A stretch of 64,000 nt of DNA from the NCBI GenBank assembly GCA_019637295.1, contig JAHBVX010000008.1:124001-188000 (forward strand), in the 5' to 3' direction. The notes under the pieces were generated by a model, which saw only the letters and a list, made by a program, of their open reading frames with translations, was not told the origin of the DNA and did no database searches. Of the stretch, positions 12,456 to 20,988 are shown one piece after another. The stretch is from Polyangiaceae bacterium (GTDB lineage Bacteria > Myxococcota_A > Polyangia > Polyangiales > Polyangiaceae). The position numbers were made by a program, and so were the translations under genes. The stretch's first letter is position 1. The number at the start of each line of letters is the position of its first letter.

Positions 12456-13022
12456 ATGGCTAGACACAAGACGGCACGCACGCTCGGTGGAGTGGGGGCA
12501 TTCCTGCTCATCGGCGCGTGCGGCGGCACGGGCGAGACGACGAACCGCGGGTTCGACGTCGGGCAGGATCCGGGCGGCGACAAGACGCCCGGCTCGCTCT
12601 ACCCGCCGAAGTACGGAGGCGGTGGCCCGGGCGGCGGAGGCGGTCAGGGCGGCGGCGGCGGCACTGGCGGCGGCGGCACGGACTGCATGAGCGTGTGCAC
12701 CGGCTGCCAGATCTCGGCTGAGCAGTGCGGGCCCGCCTGCGGCGCCGGTCTCAATGGTGACTGCATGGCAGCGCTGGGCTGCGACACCGAGGCCTGGGTG
12801 GACGAGTGCCTCGGCGGTGGCGGCACCGGTGGCGGAACCGGTGGCACCGCCGGCACCGGCGGTGGCACGGGTGGTGGCCCTCCGGGCGACTGCATGAGCT
12901 ACTGCACGGGCTGCGGCTTCGCGTCTGGGGACTGCTCGGAGCTGTGCAGCTTCAACCCCAGCGTCAGCTGTCTGCAGTCCTCGGGTTGTGACCCCGAGCA
13001 GATGGTCGCCTGCGCCGGGTAG
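12456..13022 (+). CDS. Cys-rich lipoprotein with duplicated domain and Gly linkers
   Basis: 188 residues, function unknown. The signal peptide ends in a lipobox (LLIGAC). Two Gly-rich linkers separate two copies of a short Cys module: CMSVCTGCQISAEQCGPAC and CMSYCTGCGFASGDCSELC, each followed by a DCMAALGC- or VSCLQSSGC-type tail. The internal duplication and even cysteine count suggest disulfide-stabilised knots displayed on a flexible stalk. AGGAGG precedes the ATG at good spacing. It is downstream of the outer-membrane protein and likely part of the same transcript, so the two may work together at the outer membrane. Confidence 0.78.
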   Translation: MARHKTARTLGGVGAFLLIGACGGTGETTNRGFDVGQDPGGDKTPGSLYPPKYGGGGPGGGGGQGGGGGTGGGGTDCMSVCTGCQISAEQCGPACGAGLNGDCMAALGCDTEAWVDECLGGGGTGGGTGGTAGTGGGTGGGPPGDCMSYCTGCGFASGDCSELCSFNPSVSCLQSSGCDPEQMVACAG

Positions 13023-13138
13023 CCCGGTCACCGTGAGCGAAGGTGGCGAAGCGCCGCCGGCGGACAGCGTCCGCCAGCGGCGTTTCGCGTTGATCTGCCC
13101 AGGATCTGGGTGGCGCGTCGCTTGCTCTCGCGCACGGG

Positions 13139-15508
13139 GTGGGCGTCGATGGCTTGCTCCTGTTCGGCGTGCTCGCGCTCGCGGGCGCCTTGGGCGCCAC
13201 CGCGCCCATAGAGACCGGGCTGGCCATCGCTGCGTGCGTCGGTCTGCTCTCGCGCCGCGCGCCCGCGTGGCTGCTGGCGGTCGGTCTGCTCGCGGCGGCA
13301 GCGGGCGCAGTGCGCGCGGGCGTGGCGCTCGGCTCGCACGAGCGAGGGCGCGAGGCGATGCGCGCCCTGCTCGAGGCACCGAGGCGATGCACCGTGACCC
13401 TGGAGCTGGACGAGTCTCCGGTCTGGGTGCACGGAAGCGCGCGACTGCGTGGCGTCGTCCGACACGCCGAGTGTGACGAGCGGCTCGTGCCAGCGGGGGT
13501 GCGCGTCCAGCTCTACGGCGGACCGTCGGATCTGCGCCGTGGCGATGTCGTCGACGTGACCTGCGACTTGGCGCCCACGCGCCTGTTCCGCAACCTGGGC
13601 GCGCCCGACCCGACCCCGTACGCAGCGCGCGGCCGGGTCTGGCTCAGCGGAAGCGTCCACGCGCTCGAGTTGCTCGAGCGCGGTACCGGACTGGGTGCGC
13701 TCATCGATCGCGCGCGCGCGCACGTCCGGCGGCGCATCGTGGCCACCTTCGCCCCGGGCGCCGAGGAGCTGGCCCGCGCGCTCGTGCTCGGCGAGACGGA
13801 CCTGTCCGAAGAGGACAACGCCGCGTTCAAGAAGAGCGGTCTCAGTCACCTGCTGGCCGTGAGCGGCACGCACCTGGTGTTTGCCGTCGTGTCCCTCGTC
13901 CGGGCGCTCCGGGTGCTCCTCGCGCACATCCCGCTGTTGGCCGCCCGCGGCGACGTGGGGCGCGTCGCTGCGGGCGCCGGCGTGGCGCTGTCGCTGCTCT
14001 ACGCGGACTTCGCGGGTGGCAGCGGCTCTGCGTGGCGCGCCGCGTGGATGCTCGCGGTGGTGTTCGCGGCGAGCGCCTTGGGGCGGCGCCCGAGCGGCGT
14101 GCGAGCGCTGGGCGCGTCGCTGGTCGTCGGTGTCCTGGTCGACCCTCTCGCGGCGTACGATCTGTCGTTCCTGCTCTCTGTCGCGGCGACCGTCGGGCTG
14201 ATGGGCCTCGGCTCACCCGTGGTGCGTCGGATCGCGCGGCTCGAGTCCCGTGCGCTGCGCTGGCTGCTCGAGAGCGTGACCGCCACCGTCAGCTCCATGA
14301 TCCCCTGCGCGCCGCTGCTCCTGCTGATGGCGCCGGAGCTGACGCTCGCGGGCGTGGCGGCCAACGTGGTCGCGGCGCCGTTCGGCGAGCTGGTGAGCCT
14401 ACCGCTGTGCCTCGGCCACGGGCTGCTCGCCTGGGCGCCGGCGCTGGAGCGGGGCGTCGCGCTCACCGCCTCGGGCGCGCTGCTGGCAGTCCGCGCCGTC
14501 GCGCACGCGAGCGCGAATGCGACCTGGCTGGCCCTCGACTTCCCCGAGCCCACGCGGCTTCAGCTGTGCGCGCTGTCCGTCGCGACCGCGCTGTGGTGCT
14601 GCGGGCGCCGTCGCGTGCTCGTGGCGATCCTGGCGTGCGGCGGGCTCCTCGGGCTCGAGCTCGTCGAGCGCAGCCGAGAGCCGCCGCGAGGCGAGCTGCG
14701 GCTGACCGCGGTGGACGTGGGCCAGGGCGACGGACTGATCGTGGACTTCCCGAGCGGTCGTCGCTGGCTCGTGGACGCTGGCGGGTTCATGGGCACGACC
14801 GTGGACCCCGGTGCACGCGCCGTTCTGCCGCTGCTCCGCGCGCGCCGTGCTGCGCGCATCGACGTGATGGTCATCTCCCACCCACACCCGGACCACTTCA
14901 CGGGGCTCGTGGCCGTGCTGCGCGCGCTGCCCGTCGGCGAGCTGTGGGACACGGGTCAAGGTGAGGCGCACGGCTCAGGTCCCGTGTATCGCGAGCTGCT
15001 CGCGCTCGCCCGCGCCCGCGGCGTGCGCATCCGGCGGCCGGACTCGGTGTGCGGCGAGCATCGTGAGGGTGACGTGCGCGTCGCGGTGTTCGGCCCCTGT
15101 CCGCTGGACCCGGACGCTTCCGCGAACGACAACTCCTTCGTGATCAAGCTGAGCTACGGCGAGCGCGCGCTCTTGCTCACCGGCGACGCCGAGCACGACC
15201 AGGAGGCGGCGCTCGTCGCGCGTGAGGGCGACGCGCTGCGCGCCGATGTGCTCAAGGTCGGGCATCACGGCAGCCGGACCTCCTCCACGCGCGAGTTCGT
15301 GGCGCGGGTTCGCCCCACGGTGGCGCTGATCTCCGCGGGGACACGCAATCGCTTCGGGCATCCGCACGCTCCCACCCTCGCCACGCTCTCGAGCCACGGC
15401 GTCCGCGTGGAGCGCACCGACGAGTCGGGGAGCATCCTGGTTCGCACCGACGGTCAGGCGTTGTCCGTCGAAACCTACCGCAGCGCGCGGGGCTACCTAT
15501 TCGATTGA
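13139..15508 (+). CDS. comEC: ComEC/Rec2 DNA-uptake channel with metallo-beta-lactamase domain
   Basis: 789 residues. The N-terminal part has helices and an OB-like region. The central Competence domain is marked by LGETDLSEEDNAAFKKSGLSHLLAVSGTHLVF, the classic ComEC signature. The C-terminal metallo-beta-lactamase domain begins AVDVGQGDGLIVDF and carries SHPHPDHFTGL and LKVGHHGSRTS. ComEC forms the inner-membrane channel for single-stranded DNA in natural transformation, and the MBL-like domain is thought to degrade one strand. The HxHxDH ligands are intact. The GTG at 13139 is my choice with moderate confidence because no strong ribosome-binding site is visible. Other competence genes are not in the window. 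Confidence 0.93.
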   Translation: MGVDGLLLFGVLALAGALGATAPIETGLAIAACVGLLSRRAPAWLLAVGLLAAAAGAVRAGVALGSHERGREAMRALLEAPRRCTVTLELDESPVWVHGSARLRGVVRHAECDERLVPAGVRVQLYGGPSDLRRGDVVDVTCDLAPTRLFRNLGAPDPTPYAARGRVWLSGSVHALELLERGTGLGALIDRARAHVRRRIVATFAPGAEELARALVLGETDLSEEDNAAFKKSGLSHLLAVSGTHLVFAVVSLVRALRVLLAHIPLLAARGDVGRVAAGAGVALSLLYADFAGGSGSAWRAAWMLAVVFAASALGRRPSGVRALGASLVVGVLVDPLAAYDLSFLLSVAATVGLMGLGSPVVRRIARLESRALRWLLESVTATVSSMIPCAPLLLLMAPELTLAGVAANVVAAPFGELVSLPLCLGHGLLAWAPALERGVALTASGALLAVRAVAHASANATWLALDFPEPTRLQLCALSVATALWCCGRRRVLVAILACGGLLGLELVERSREPPRGELRLTAVDVGQGDGLIVDFPSGRRWLVDAGGFMGTTVDPGARAVLPLLRARRAARIDVMVISHPHPDHFTGLVAVLRALPVGELWDTGQGEAHGSGPVYRELLALARARGVRIRRPDSVCGEHREGDVRVAVFGPCPLDPDASANDNSFVIKLSYGERALLLTGDAEHDQEAALVAREGDALRADVLKVGHHGSRTSSTREFVARVRPTVALISAGTRNRFGHPHAPTLATLSSHGVRVERTDESGSILVRTDGQALSVETYRSARGYLFD

Positions 15509-15538
15509 CTACGCCTGCCCCCCTGGTTACCCGGCCCC

Positions 15539-16075
15539 ATGGTCGGCTGGTATCGGGATACGGTTGAGACACTGTACGGCGAGGAGCAAATCGCCGCGCG
15601 AGTCCGCGAGCTCGGCGCGGCCATCTCGCGCGACTACCACGACAAGGATCTCGTGCTGCTCTGCGTGCTCAAAGGCAGTGTGCTGTTCGCCGCGGACCTG
15701 GCTCGAGCCATCGATATCCCCTTGCGCCTTGAGTTCCTCGGGGTGCAGAGCTACGGGGACGACATCAAGAGCAGCGGCGTCGTCCAGATCACGCTCGACC
15801 TCACGCGACCCATCGAGGGAGAGCACGTGCTGGTCGTGGAGGACATCGTCGATACGGGGCTCACTCTCGACTACATCCTGAGCACGCTCAAGACGCGCAA
15901 TCCTGCGTCCGTGCGCGTGTGCTCGCTGCTGCACAAGCCGGCGCGCATGAAGAAGCAGGTGCCCATCGACTACCTGGGCTTCACCATCGACGACGTCTTC
16001 GTGGTGGGCTACGGCCTGGACTGGGCTCAGAAGTACCGCAACCTGCCCGAGATCGGCGTGGTGAAGGGGACGTGA
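15539..16075 (+). CDS. hpt: Hypoxanthine phosphoribosyltransferase
   Basis: 178 residues, normal for the enzyme. It has the PRPP-binding signature [14 protein letters not shown], the upstream [20 protein letters not shown] (PPi-loop LKGS), the flexible-loop SYGDD segment and [22 protein letters not shown] near the C terminus, all typical of Hpt. It converts hypoxanthine or guanine plus PRPP into IMP or GMP in purine salvage, in the cytosol. It lies 30 bases after comEC and 25 before a histidine kinase on the same strand, so the three may form a loose operon. Confidence 0.95.
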   Translation: MVGWYRDTVETLYGEEQIAARVRELGAAISRDYHDKDLVLLCVLKGSVLFAADLARAIDIPLRLEFLGVQSYGDDIKSSGVVQITLDLTRPIEGEHVLVVEDIVDTGLTLDYILSTLKTRNPASVRVCSLLHKPARMKKQVPIDYLGFTIDDVFVVGYGLDWAQKYRNLPEIGVVKGT

Positions 16076-16100
16076 ACCCCCGAGCCGGGAGCCGCGAACG

Positions 16101-17189
16101 GTGAGCGACCAGGCCGATCCTCCTGCCGAGCACCCAGCCGCGCGCGAGGTGCGCCGGCTGCGCAAGCTGCTCGCGGGCTCGTCGGACATCGTGGACGTGG
16201 TCGACTCCAGCGGCGTGTTGCTCCACGAACACCAGTCCCGAGGGCACATCCTCGGCTACTCGCCCGGCGAGATGCTCGGGCACTCGCTGATGGAGCACGT
16301 CCACCCGGAGGACGTGGCGAGTGCGCTACAGGCGCTGCAGGGCGCGCGAGACCTTCCCGGGGGCGAGACCCGCGCCGTGATGCGGTACCGACACAAGCAG
16401 GGGCACTGGGTCGTCATCGAGGTCACCGCGCGCAACCTCCTGGACGATCCAGACGTCGGGGGCATCGTGCTGTATGCCCGCGATATCACCATCCAAACGG
16501 ACCTGGAGCAGAAGCTGCGCCTGGCGCAGCGGATGGAAGTCGCCGGTCGCATGGCGAGCGGCATCGCGCACGACTTCAACAACCTGCTTGCGGTCATTGC
16601 CATGAGCGTGTCGGCGAGCGCGCGGGGGCCGGAGGCGACCCGAGTCGCGCTGGCGGACATCGCCCGGGTCGTGGAGCGCGGGACGGGGCTCGTCAAGCGG
16701 CTCATGGCTTTCGTGCGAGACCGCCCGCTGCGCCCACGGCGGTTCGACCTGACGAAGCGTGTGGCCGATCTCGAGGGTATGCTGGGCGCGTTGTTGTCGG
16801 ACTGCCTCGAGTTCACGCTGGAGGTGCCCGACGTCCCCTGCCCGATCGACGCGGACCCCACCCAGATCGAGCAGGCCCTGCTCAACCTCGTGCTCAACGC
16901 ACGCGACGCCATGCCGCAGGGGGGGCGAGTGACGCTCAGGGTCGTGAGCGACGCGGGCGCGGGGCGAGTGGCGATCGAAGTCGAGGACACCGGCGAGGGC
17001 ATGGACGAGGAGACGCGGCGGCGCGCGTTCGAGCCCTTCTTCACGACCAAGGGGCCCGCCCGAGGTACGGGGCTCGGTCTGGCCACGGTGCGCGACACGG
17101 TGCAGGCGGCGGGCGGCCAAGTGGAGCTATTTTCGACGCCGAGCCGGGGGACGCGAGTCCGCATCGAGCTGCCCCTGGCGGAGTCGTGA
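16101..17189 (+). CDS. Soluble PAS-domain sensor histidine kinase
   Basis: 362 residues without membrane segments. A PAS domain spans about residues 25-130 (DIVDVVDSSGVLLHEHQ, ILGYSPGEMLGHSLMEHVHPED), followed by the dimerisation/phosphoacceptor box GIAHDFNNLLAVI and an HATPase_c domain with N box (NLVLNARDAMPQGG), G1 box (DTGEGM), F box (FEPFFTTKGPA) and G2 (GTGLGLATV). The DFNNLL variant of the H box is typical of large soluble hybrid-type kinases. No response regulator is adjacent, so the partner is unknown. The GTG start has GGGAG upstream. Confidence 0.92.
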   Translation: MSDQADPPAEHPAAREVRRLRKLLAGSSDIVDVVDSSGVLLHEHQSRGHILGYSPGEMLGHSLMEHVHPEDVASALQALQGARDLPGGETRAVMRYRHKQGHWVVIEVTARNLLDDPDVGGIVLYARDITIQTDLEQKLRLAQRMEVAGRMASGIAHDFNNLLAVIAMSVSASARGPEATRVALADIARVVERGTGLVKRLMAFVRDRPLRPRRFDLTKRVADLEGMLGALLSDCLEFTLEVPDVPCPIDADPTQIEQALLNLVLNARDAMPQGGRVTLRVVSDAGAGRVAIEVEDTGEGMDEETRRRAFEPFFTTKGPARGTGLGLATVRDTVQAAGGQVELFSTPSRGTRVRIELPLAES

Positions 17190-17195
17190 TCGCGC

Positions 17196-18530
17196 TCAGT
17201 CGCCGCCGCGGAGCCGCGCCAGCCGTTGGCGAATGGACGCCTCGAGGCCGTGCTCGGTGGGCGCGTAGAAGCGCCGACCGATGAGCGCGTCCGGGAGGTA
17301 CGTCTCGCCCTGCGCCACACCGCTCGCGTCGTCGTGCGGGTAGCGATAGTCCGCCCCGTAGCCCTCTTGCTTCATCAGCGGATGACTGGCGTTGCGCAAC
17401 TTGAGCGGAACGGGCAGCGCGCCATGCTCGGCGAGCGCCGCGCGTGCGGCGTCGATCGCGCGGAGTACCGCGTTCGACTTGGGGCAGCTGGCGAGGTACA
17501 GGCAGGCGTGGGACAGCGCGAACAGGCCTTCGGGCAGCCCCAGTCGCCGAAACGCCGCGTCCGCGTCCACCGCCACCGATAGCGCGCGAGGATCCGCGTT
17601 GCCCACGTCCTCGCTGGCGAAGATGATCAGGCGCCGCGAAACGAACAGCGGGTCCTCGCCCGCGTCGAGCATGCGGAGCAGCCAGTAGATGGCCGCGTCC
17701 GGATCGCTCCCGCGCATGGATTTGATGAGCGCGCTGACGACGTTGTAGTGCTCCTCGCCGCTCTTGTCGTAGAGCAGGGTCGAGCTCTCCGCGGCGCGCG
17801 TCACGTCCTCGACGGACAGCGCGCCAGCTCCCTCCTCGAGTAACGAGACGGCACTCTCGAGCAAGCCGAGCGCGCGCCGAGCATCGCCGCGAGCTGCGCG
17901 TGCGATGTGCTCGAGGGCCGCCGGGTCCGCCAGCAGACCCCGCCGACCCAAGCCGCGCTCATCGCTCAGGGCACGCTCGAGCAGCGCGCGAAGGTGCTCT
18001 TCCCCAAGCGCCTCGAGGTGGAGCACCTTGCTGCGAGAGAGCAGTGCCGCGTTGACGGCGAAGGAAGGGTTCTCCGTGGTGGCGCCGATGAGGATGACCT
18101 TGCCGCTCTCGACGTGTGGCAAGAAGGCGTCTTGCTGGCTGCGGTTGAAGCGATGGATCTCGTCGACGAACAGGATAGTCCGCTTCCCCTGGTACGCGCG
18201 CCGTTCGTCCGCATCCTTCAAGATGACGCGCAGCTCAGCCACGCCGCCGAGCACGGCGTTGAACGGTACGAACTCGGCGCGTGTGCTCTCGGCGATCACG
18301 TGCGCCAGCGTGGTCTTGCCCGAGCCCGGCGGACCCCACAGGATCAGCGATGGGATGCGGTCCGCGGCGATCGCGTCGTGCAGCCACCGGCCGTGGCCGA
18401 GCACATGGCTCTGCCCGACGACCTGGTCGAGGCGTCGGGGTCGCATGCGATCAGCGAGGGGAGCCTCGGGGACGTGCGCGCCGCGCTCGAAGAGCGTGGC
18501 GGAGCGGGCGGGGGCCGGCCGTCGTTTCAC
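17196..18530 (-). CDS. rarA: Replication-associated recombination protein RarA (MgsA/WRNIP1 family)
   Basis: 444 residues. It carries Walker A WGPPGSGKTTLAHVIAE, the family-specific RMRPRRLDQVVGQSHVLG, Walker B ILFVDEIHRFNRSQQDAFLPHVE, sensor 1 IGATTENPSFAVNAALLSRS, and the C-terminal tetramerisation region with KSMRGSDPDAAIYWLLRMLDAGEDPLFVSRRL and the terminal YRYPHDDASG. RarA is an AAA+ clamp-loader relative acting at stalled forks. The GTG start follows the yggS stop after one base, making it the last gene of a coupled five-gene operon. The length is standard. Confidence 0.95.
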   Translation of the reverse strand: MKRRPAPARSATLFERGAHVPEAPLADRMRPRRLDQVVGQSHVLGHGRWLHDAIAADRIPSLILWGPPGSGKTTLAHVIAESTRAEFVPFNAVLGGVAELRVILKDADERRAYQGKRTILFVDEIHRFNRSQQDAFLPHVESGKVILIGATTENPSFAVNAALLSRSKVLHLEALGEEHLRALLERALSDERGLGRRGLLADPAALEHIARAARGDARRALGLLESAVSLLEEGAGALSVEDVTRAAESSTLLYDKSGEEHYNVVSALIKSMRGSDPDAAIYWLLRMLDAGEDPLFVSRRLIIFASEDVGNADPRALSVAVDADAAFRRLGLPEGLFALSHACLYLASCPKSNAVLRAIDAARAALAEHGALPVPLKLRNASHPLMKQEGYGADYRYPHDDASGVAQGETYLPDALIGRRFYAPTEHGLEASIRQRLARLRGGD

Positions 18531-18531
18531 G

Positions 18532-19248
18532 TCAACGCTCCCGCTCGCCGAAGATGGCGGTGCCCACCCGCACCAGGGTAGCCCCGCTGGCGACGGCCTG
18601 CTCTAGATCCTGGGTCATGCCCATCGACAGCTCGGGCAGTCGTGCCGCTCCGCCGTGGCGATCGCGCAGCTGCACCAGACGGTCGAAATAGGGTCGTGCG
18701 CCCGCGGGAGCGTCGGTGTGCGGCGGCACCGTCATCAACCCGGAGAGCACCAGCGCGTCGCTCTGCTCGACCTCGGCGAGCAGCGCGCCGAGCTCGTCGG
18801 GTGTGCAGCCAGACTTCTGGGCCTCGCCGCCGACGTTGACCTCGAGCAGCACTCGATAGCGTCCGTCCGGAGCTACCCCCGCGGGCCTTTGGGAAGTCGG
18901 GACCAGCGCCGCACGCGTGGCCAGCTCCCGGATCAGACGGAGCGAGTCCAAGGTGTGCAGGATCCCGGCGCGTCGGATCACGGCCTTCACCTTGTTGCGC
19001 TGCAGGTGGCCGATGGCGTGAAAGCGGAGGTCCGGCAAGTCGGCCAGGTCGAGGGCCTTCGCTTCCAGCTCCTGAACGTAGTTCTCGCCGAAGTCCCGCT
19101 GCCCTGCCGCGTAGGCCTCGCGGATCATGCTGGCGGGCTTGGTCTTGGACACGGCGACGAGGCGAACCGAGCTCGGGGCGCGTCCCGCCGCCGCCGCTGC
19201 GGCCGCGATGCGCGCGTGGACCGCGTGTAGCCTCTCTGCCACGGTCAT
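18532..19248 (-). CDS. yggS: YggS-family PLP-binding protein
   Basis: 238 residues. The PLP-binding Lys is in VRLVAVSKTKPASMIREAY, followed by FGENYVQE, FHAIGHLQRNK, VLLEVNVGGEAQKSG, LSGLMTVPP, LSMGMTQDLEQAV and the terminal VRVGTAIFGER. This is the alanine-racemase-like single-barrel protein that buffers pyridoxal phosphate and influences amino-acid and B6 homeostasis. The stop is one base before the rarA start, and the start overlaps the glycosyltransferase stop (ATGA), so it is translated as part of a chain of coupled genes. Confidence 0.95.
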   Translation of the reverse strand: MTVAERLHAVHARIAAAAAAAGRAPSSVRLVAVSKTKPASMIREAYAAGQRDFGENYVQELEAKALDLADLPDLRFHAIGHLQRNKVKAVIRRAGILHTLDSLRLIRELATRAALVPTSQRPAGVAPDGRYRVLLEVNVGGEAQKSGCTPDELGALLAEVEQSDALVLSGLMTVPPHTDAPAGARPYFDRLVQLRDRHGGAARLPELSMGMTQDLEQAVASGATLVRVGTAIFGERER

Positions 19249-20426
19249 GCGCCGAGCACCCTCTCGTACACGCTGAGCGTCTCGTTGGCCATGCGCCGCC
19301 GCGAATAAGACGCCGCCCGCGCAACCCCCGCGCGCCCGAGTCGCGCGCGCTCGGCGCCATCCTGGCCGAGCGCTAGCACCGCGTGCGCCATGGCCTCGGC
19401 GTCCTCCGGATCGACCAGTCGGGCGGCGTCCCCGGCGATCTCGGCCGTCGCTGCGCGGTTCGCGGTGATCACGGGACAGCCCGCGGCCATGGCCTCGATG
19501 ATGGGGTAGCCGAAGCCCTCCGCTCGCGAGGGGAAGAGCAGCGCCACCGCGCCGCGGTACAGCGCCGCGAGCGAGCGATCATCCACGTAGCCGACCAGCC
19601 GCAGCGCCGCGGAGACGCCGCGAGCCGCCGCCAGCGCGCGCAGCATGCCCCGCTCTGCGACGGACAGCTCCCCGGCCCACGCCAGCGCCAGGTTACCCTC
19701 CGGCTGCGCTGCCCGAGCCCGCGCCAGCGTCGCGATGGCATGCTCGGGGTTCTTGCGCCAGCTCGCCCCGCCGACGCACAGAACGTAGTCGACCTCGTCG
19801 AGACCATGCCGAGCGCGAACGCTGCGGTCGTCCGCTCGCGGCTCACTACCGAAGCACTCCGAGTCCACGCCGTTGTAGACGACGGTGATCTTCTGCCCCG
19901 AGACACCGAGTAACCGCACCAGATCCCCGGCCGAGGTCTGGCTGACCGCGATGACGTGATCGGCGGCGCGGAAGCGTCGGGAGTCCAGCCGCTGCCTGCC
20001 CGCACGAAACCCGCTCCTGTAGCTGACGTGGTGTCGCGGGTGGTTCAACGGGATCAGATCGTGGCAGGTCGTGACGCGGGCGCAGCTCAGTTGCCTGAGC
20101 GGGGTGGCACCCGGATGACCCGTGTGCACCAGGTCGGGGGCGACGGCGTGCGTGGTGGGCGCGAGCCCGAACCGGATGCTCGAGGCCCACTGGGTGTGCG
20201 AGCGCAGCGGCGCGTCCGCAGCGCACAGTCGCTGCACGGCGCCCGCCAGATCTTCGGTGACCCGGGACGTGCCCAGGACGCCCAGCCGCTCCAGCCCCAG
20301 CACCCGCAGGCGAGTGCTGCGGCTCACTTCCGCCAGTCCCAACGCGAGCTCCGCGACGTAGCGGCCGATGCCTCGCGCGCGCGCCGCGGTCGACAGGACC
20401 GACAGGTCGATCAGCGCCGTGGGCAT
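19245..20426 (-). CDS. GT4-family glycosyltransferase
   Basis: About 393 residues from the ATG at 20426. It shows the GT-B architecture: an N-terminal GIGRYVAELALGLAEVSR, the loop CHDLIPLNHPRH, the inter-domain VVYNGVD, LCVGGASWRKNPEHAI, and the C-terminal donor site FPSRAEGFGYPIIEAMAAGCPVI (E-x7-E motif). Such retaining enzymes use nucleotide-sugar donors in polysaccharide or glycolipid synthesis at the cytosolic face. I prefer 20426 over the longer reading because it begins eight bases after the lipoprotein stop. It stands alone among non-glycan genes, so the acceptor is unknown. Confidence 0.9.
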   Translation of the reverse strand: MPTALIDLSVLSTAARARGIGRYVAELALGLAEVSRSTRLRVLGLERLGVLGTSRVTEDLAGAVQRLCAADAPLRSHTQWASSIRFGLAPTTHAVAPDLVHTGHPGATPLRQLSCARVTTCHDLIPLNHPRHHVSYRSGFRAGRQRLDSRRFRAADHVIAVSQTSAGDLVRLLGVSGQKITVVYNGVDSECFGSEPRADDRSVRARHGLDEVDYVLCVGGASWRKNPEHAIATLARARAAQPEGNLALAWAGELSVAERGMLRALAAARGVSAALRLVGYVDDRSLAALYRGAVALLFPSRAEGFGYPIIEAMAAGCPVITANRAATAEIAGDAARLVDPEDAEAMAHAVLALGQDGAERARLGRAGVARAASYSRRRMANETLSVYERVLGA

Positions 20427-20433
20427 GGCCCGG

Positions 20434-20988
20434 TCACTCGCCCGGCGGCGGCGACCCACCCGAGGACAGCGTGACCGGCGCGTCACGCACGACGCGACTG
20501 TTTCCGCTCGACGCTTGCAGGCGGCCCTCCAGCGCGTCGCCCTTGCGGCGCGCGACCAGGGTTCCGAGGAACGACTGCTCCCCGGGTTCCTTGGGCGAGA
20601 GCTTCACGCGGAACACTTCCTCGTCCACCTCCCCCGAGGCCACTTGCTCCCCGAGGGGGCCGCTCGCGGTGCCGGTGATCGTGCCGCGCTCGTCCACCGC
20701 GAAGCTCAGCTTGCCCTTGCCGGCCGCGCCGCCGCCGTCGTCTTCCTTCCAGTCGCGTATGGCGCCGAGCTTGCGGTCCATGTCGATCAGGTAATGCTGC
20801 GCGTCGTAGCTGCCTTGCCAGCTGCCGACGTACCAGGGGGCTTTCGGCTTGGGTGGCGCTGCGTCCACGCTGGCAGCGGGCGCGCTGGCGGTGGACCCGG
20901 AGGCGGCCGGCTGTGCGGGGGAGCTCTTCTTCGAGTCGCACGCCGCGACCACCGCAAGCGCCAGGACCCCGAGCATCAACTGCTTCAC
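20434..20988 (-). CDS. Small lipoprotein, unknown function
   Basis: 184 residues. The signal peptide MKQLMLGVLALAVVAAC ends in a lipobox, and a Ser/Ala/Pro linker leads to a beta-rich domain (WYVGSWQGSYDAQHYLID, GTITGTASGPLGEQVASGEVDEEVFRVKL, FLGTLVARRKGDALEGRL) with the repeated strand pattern of lipocalin-like or small-barrel folds. I do not recognise the family. Its start overlaps the stop of the sctQ-like gene (ATGA), and eight bases separate it from the glycosyltransferase, so it belongs to the same operon. Secreted-apparatus lipoproteins are typical partners of type III systems, but nothing here shows that this is one. Confidence 0.8.
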   Translation of the reverse strand: MKQLMLGVLALAVVAACDSKKSSPAQPAASGSTASAPAASVDAAPPKPKAPWYVGSWQGSYDAQHYLIDMDRKLGAIRDWKEDDGGGAAGKGKLSFAVDERGTITGTASGPLGEQVASGEVDEEVFRVKLSPKEPGEQSFLGTLVARRKGDALEGRLQASSGNSRVVRDAPVTLSSGGSPPPGE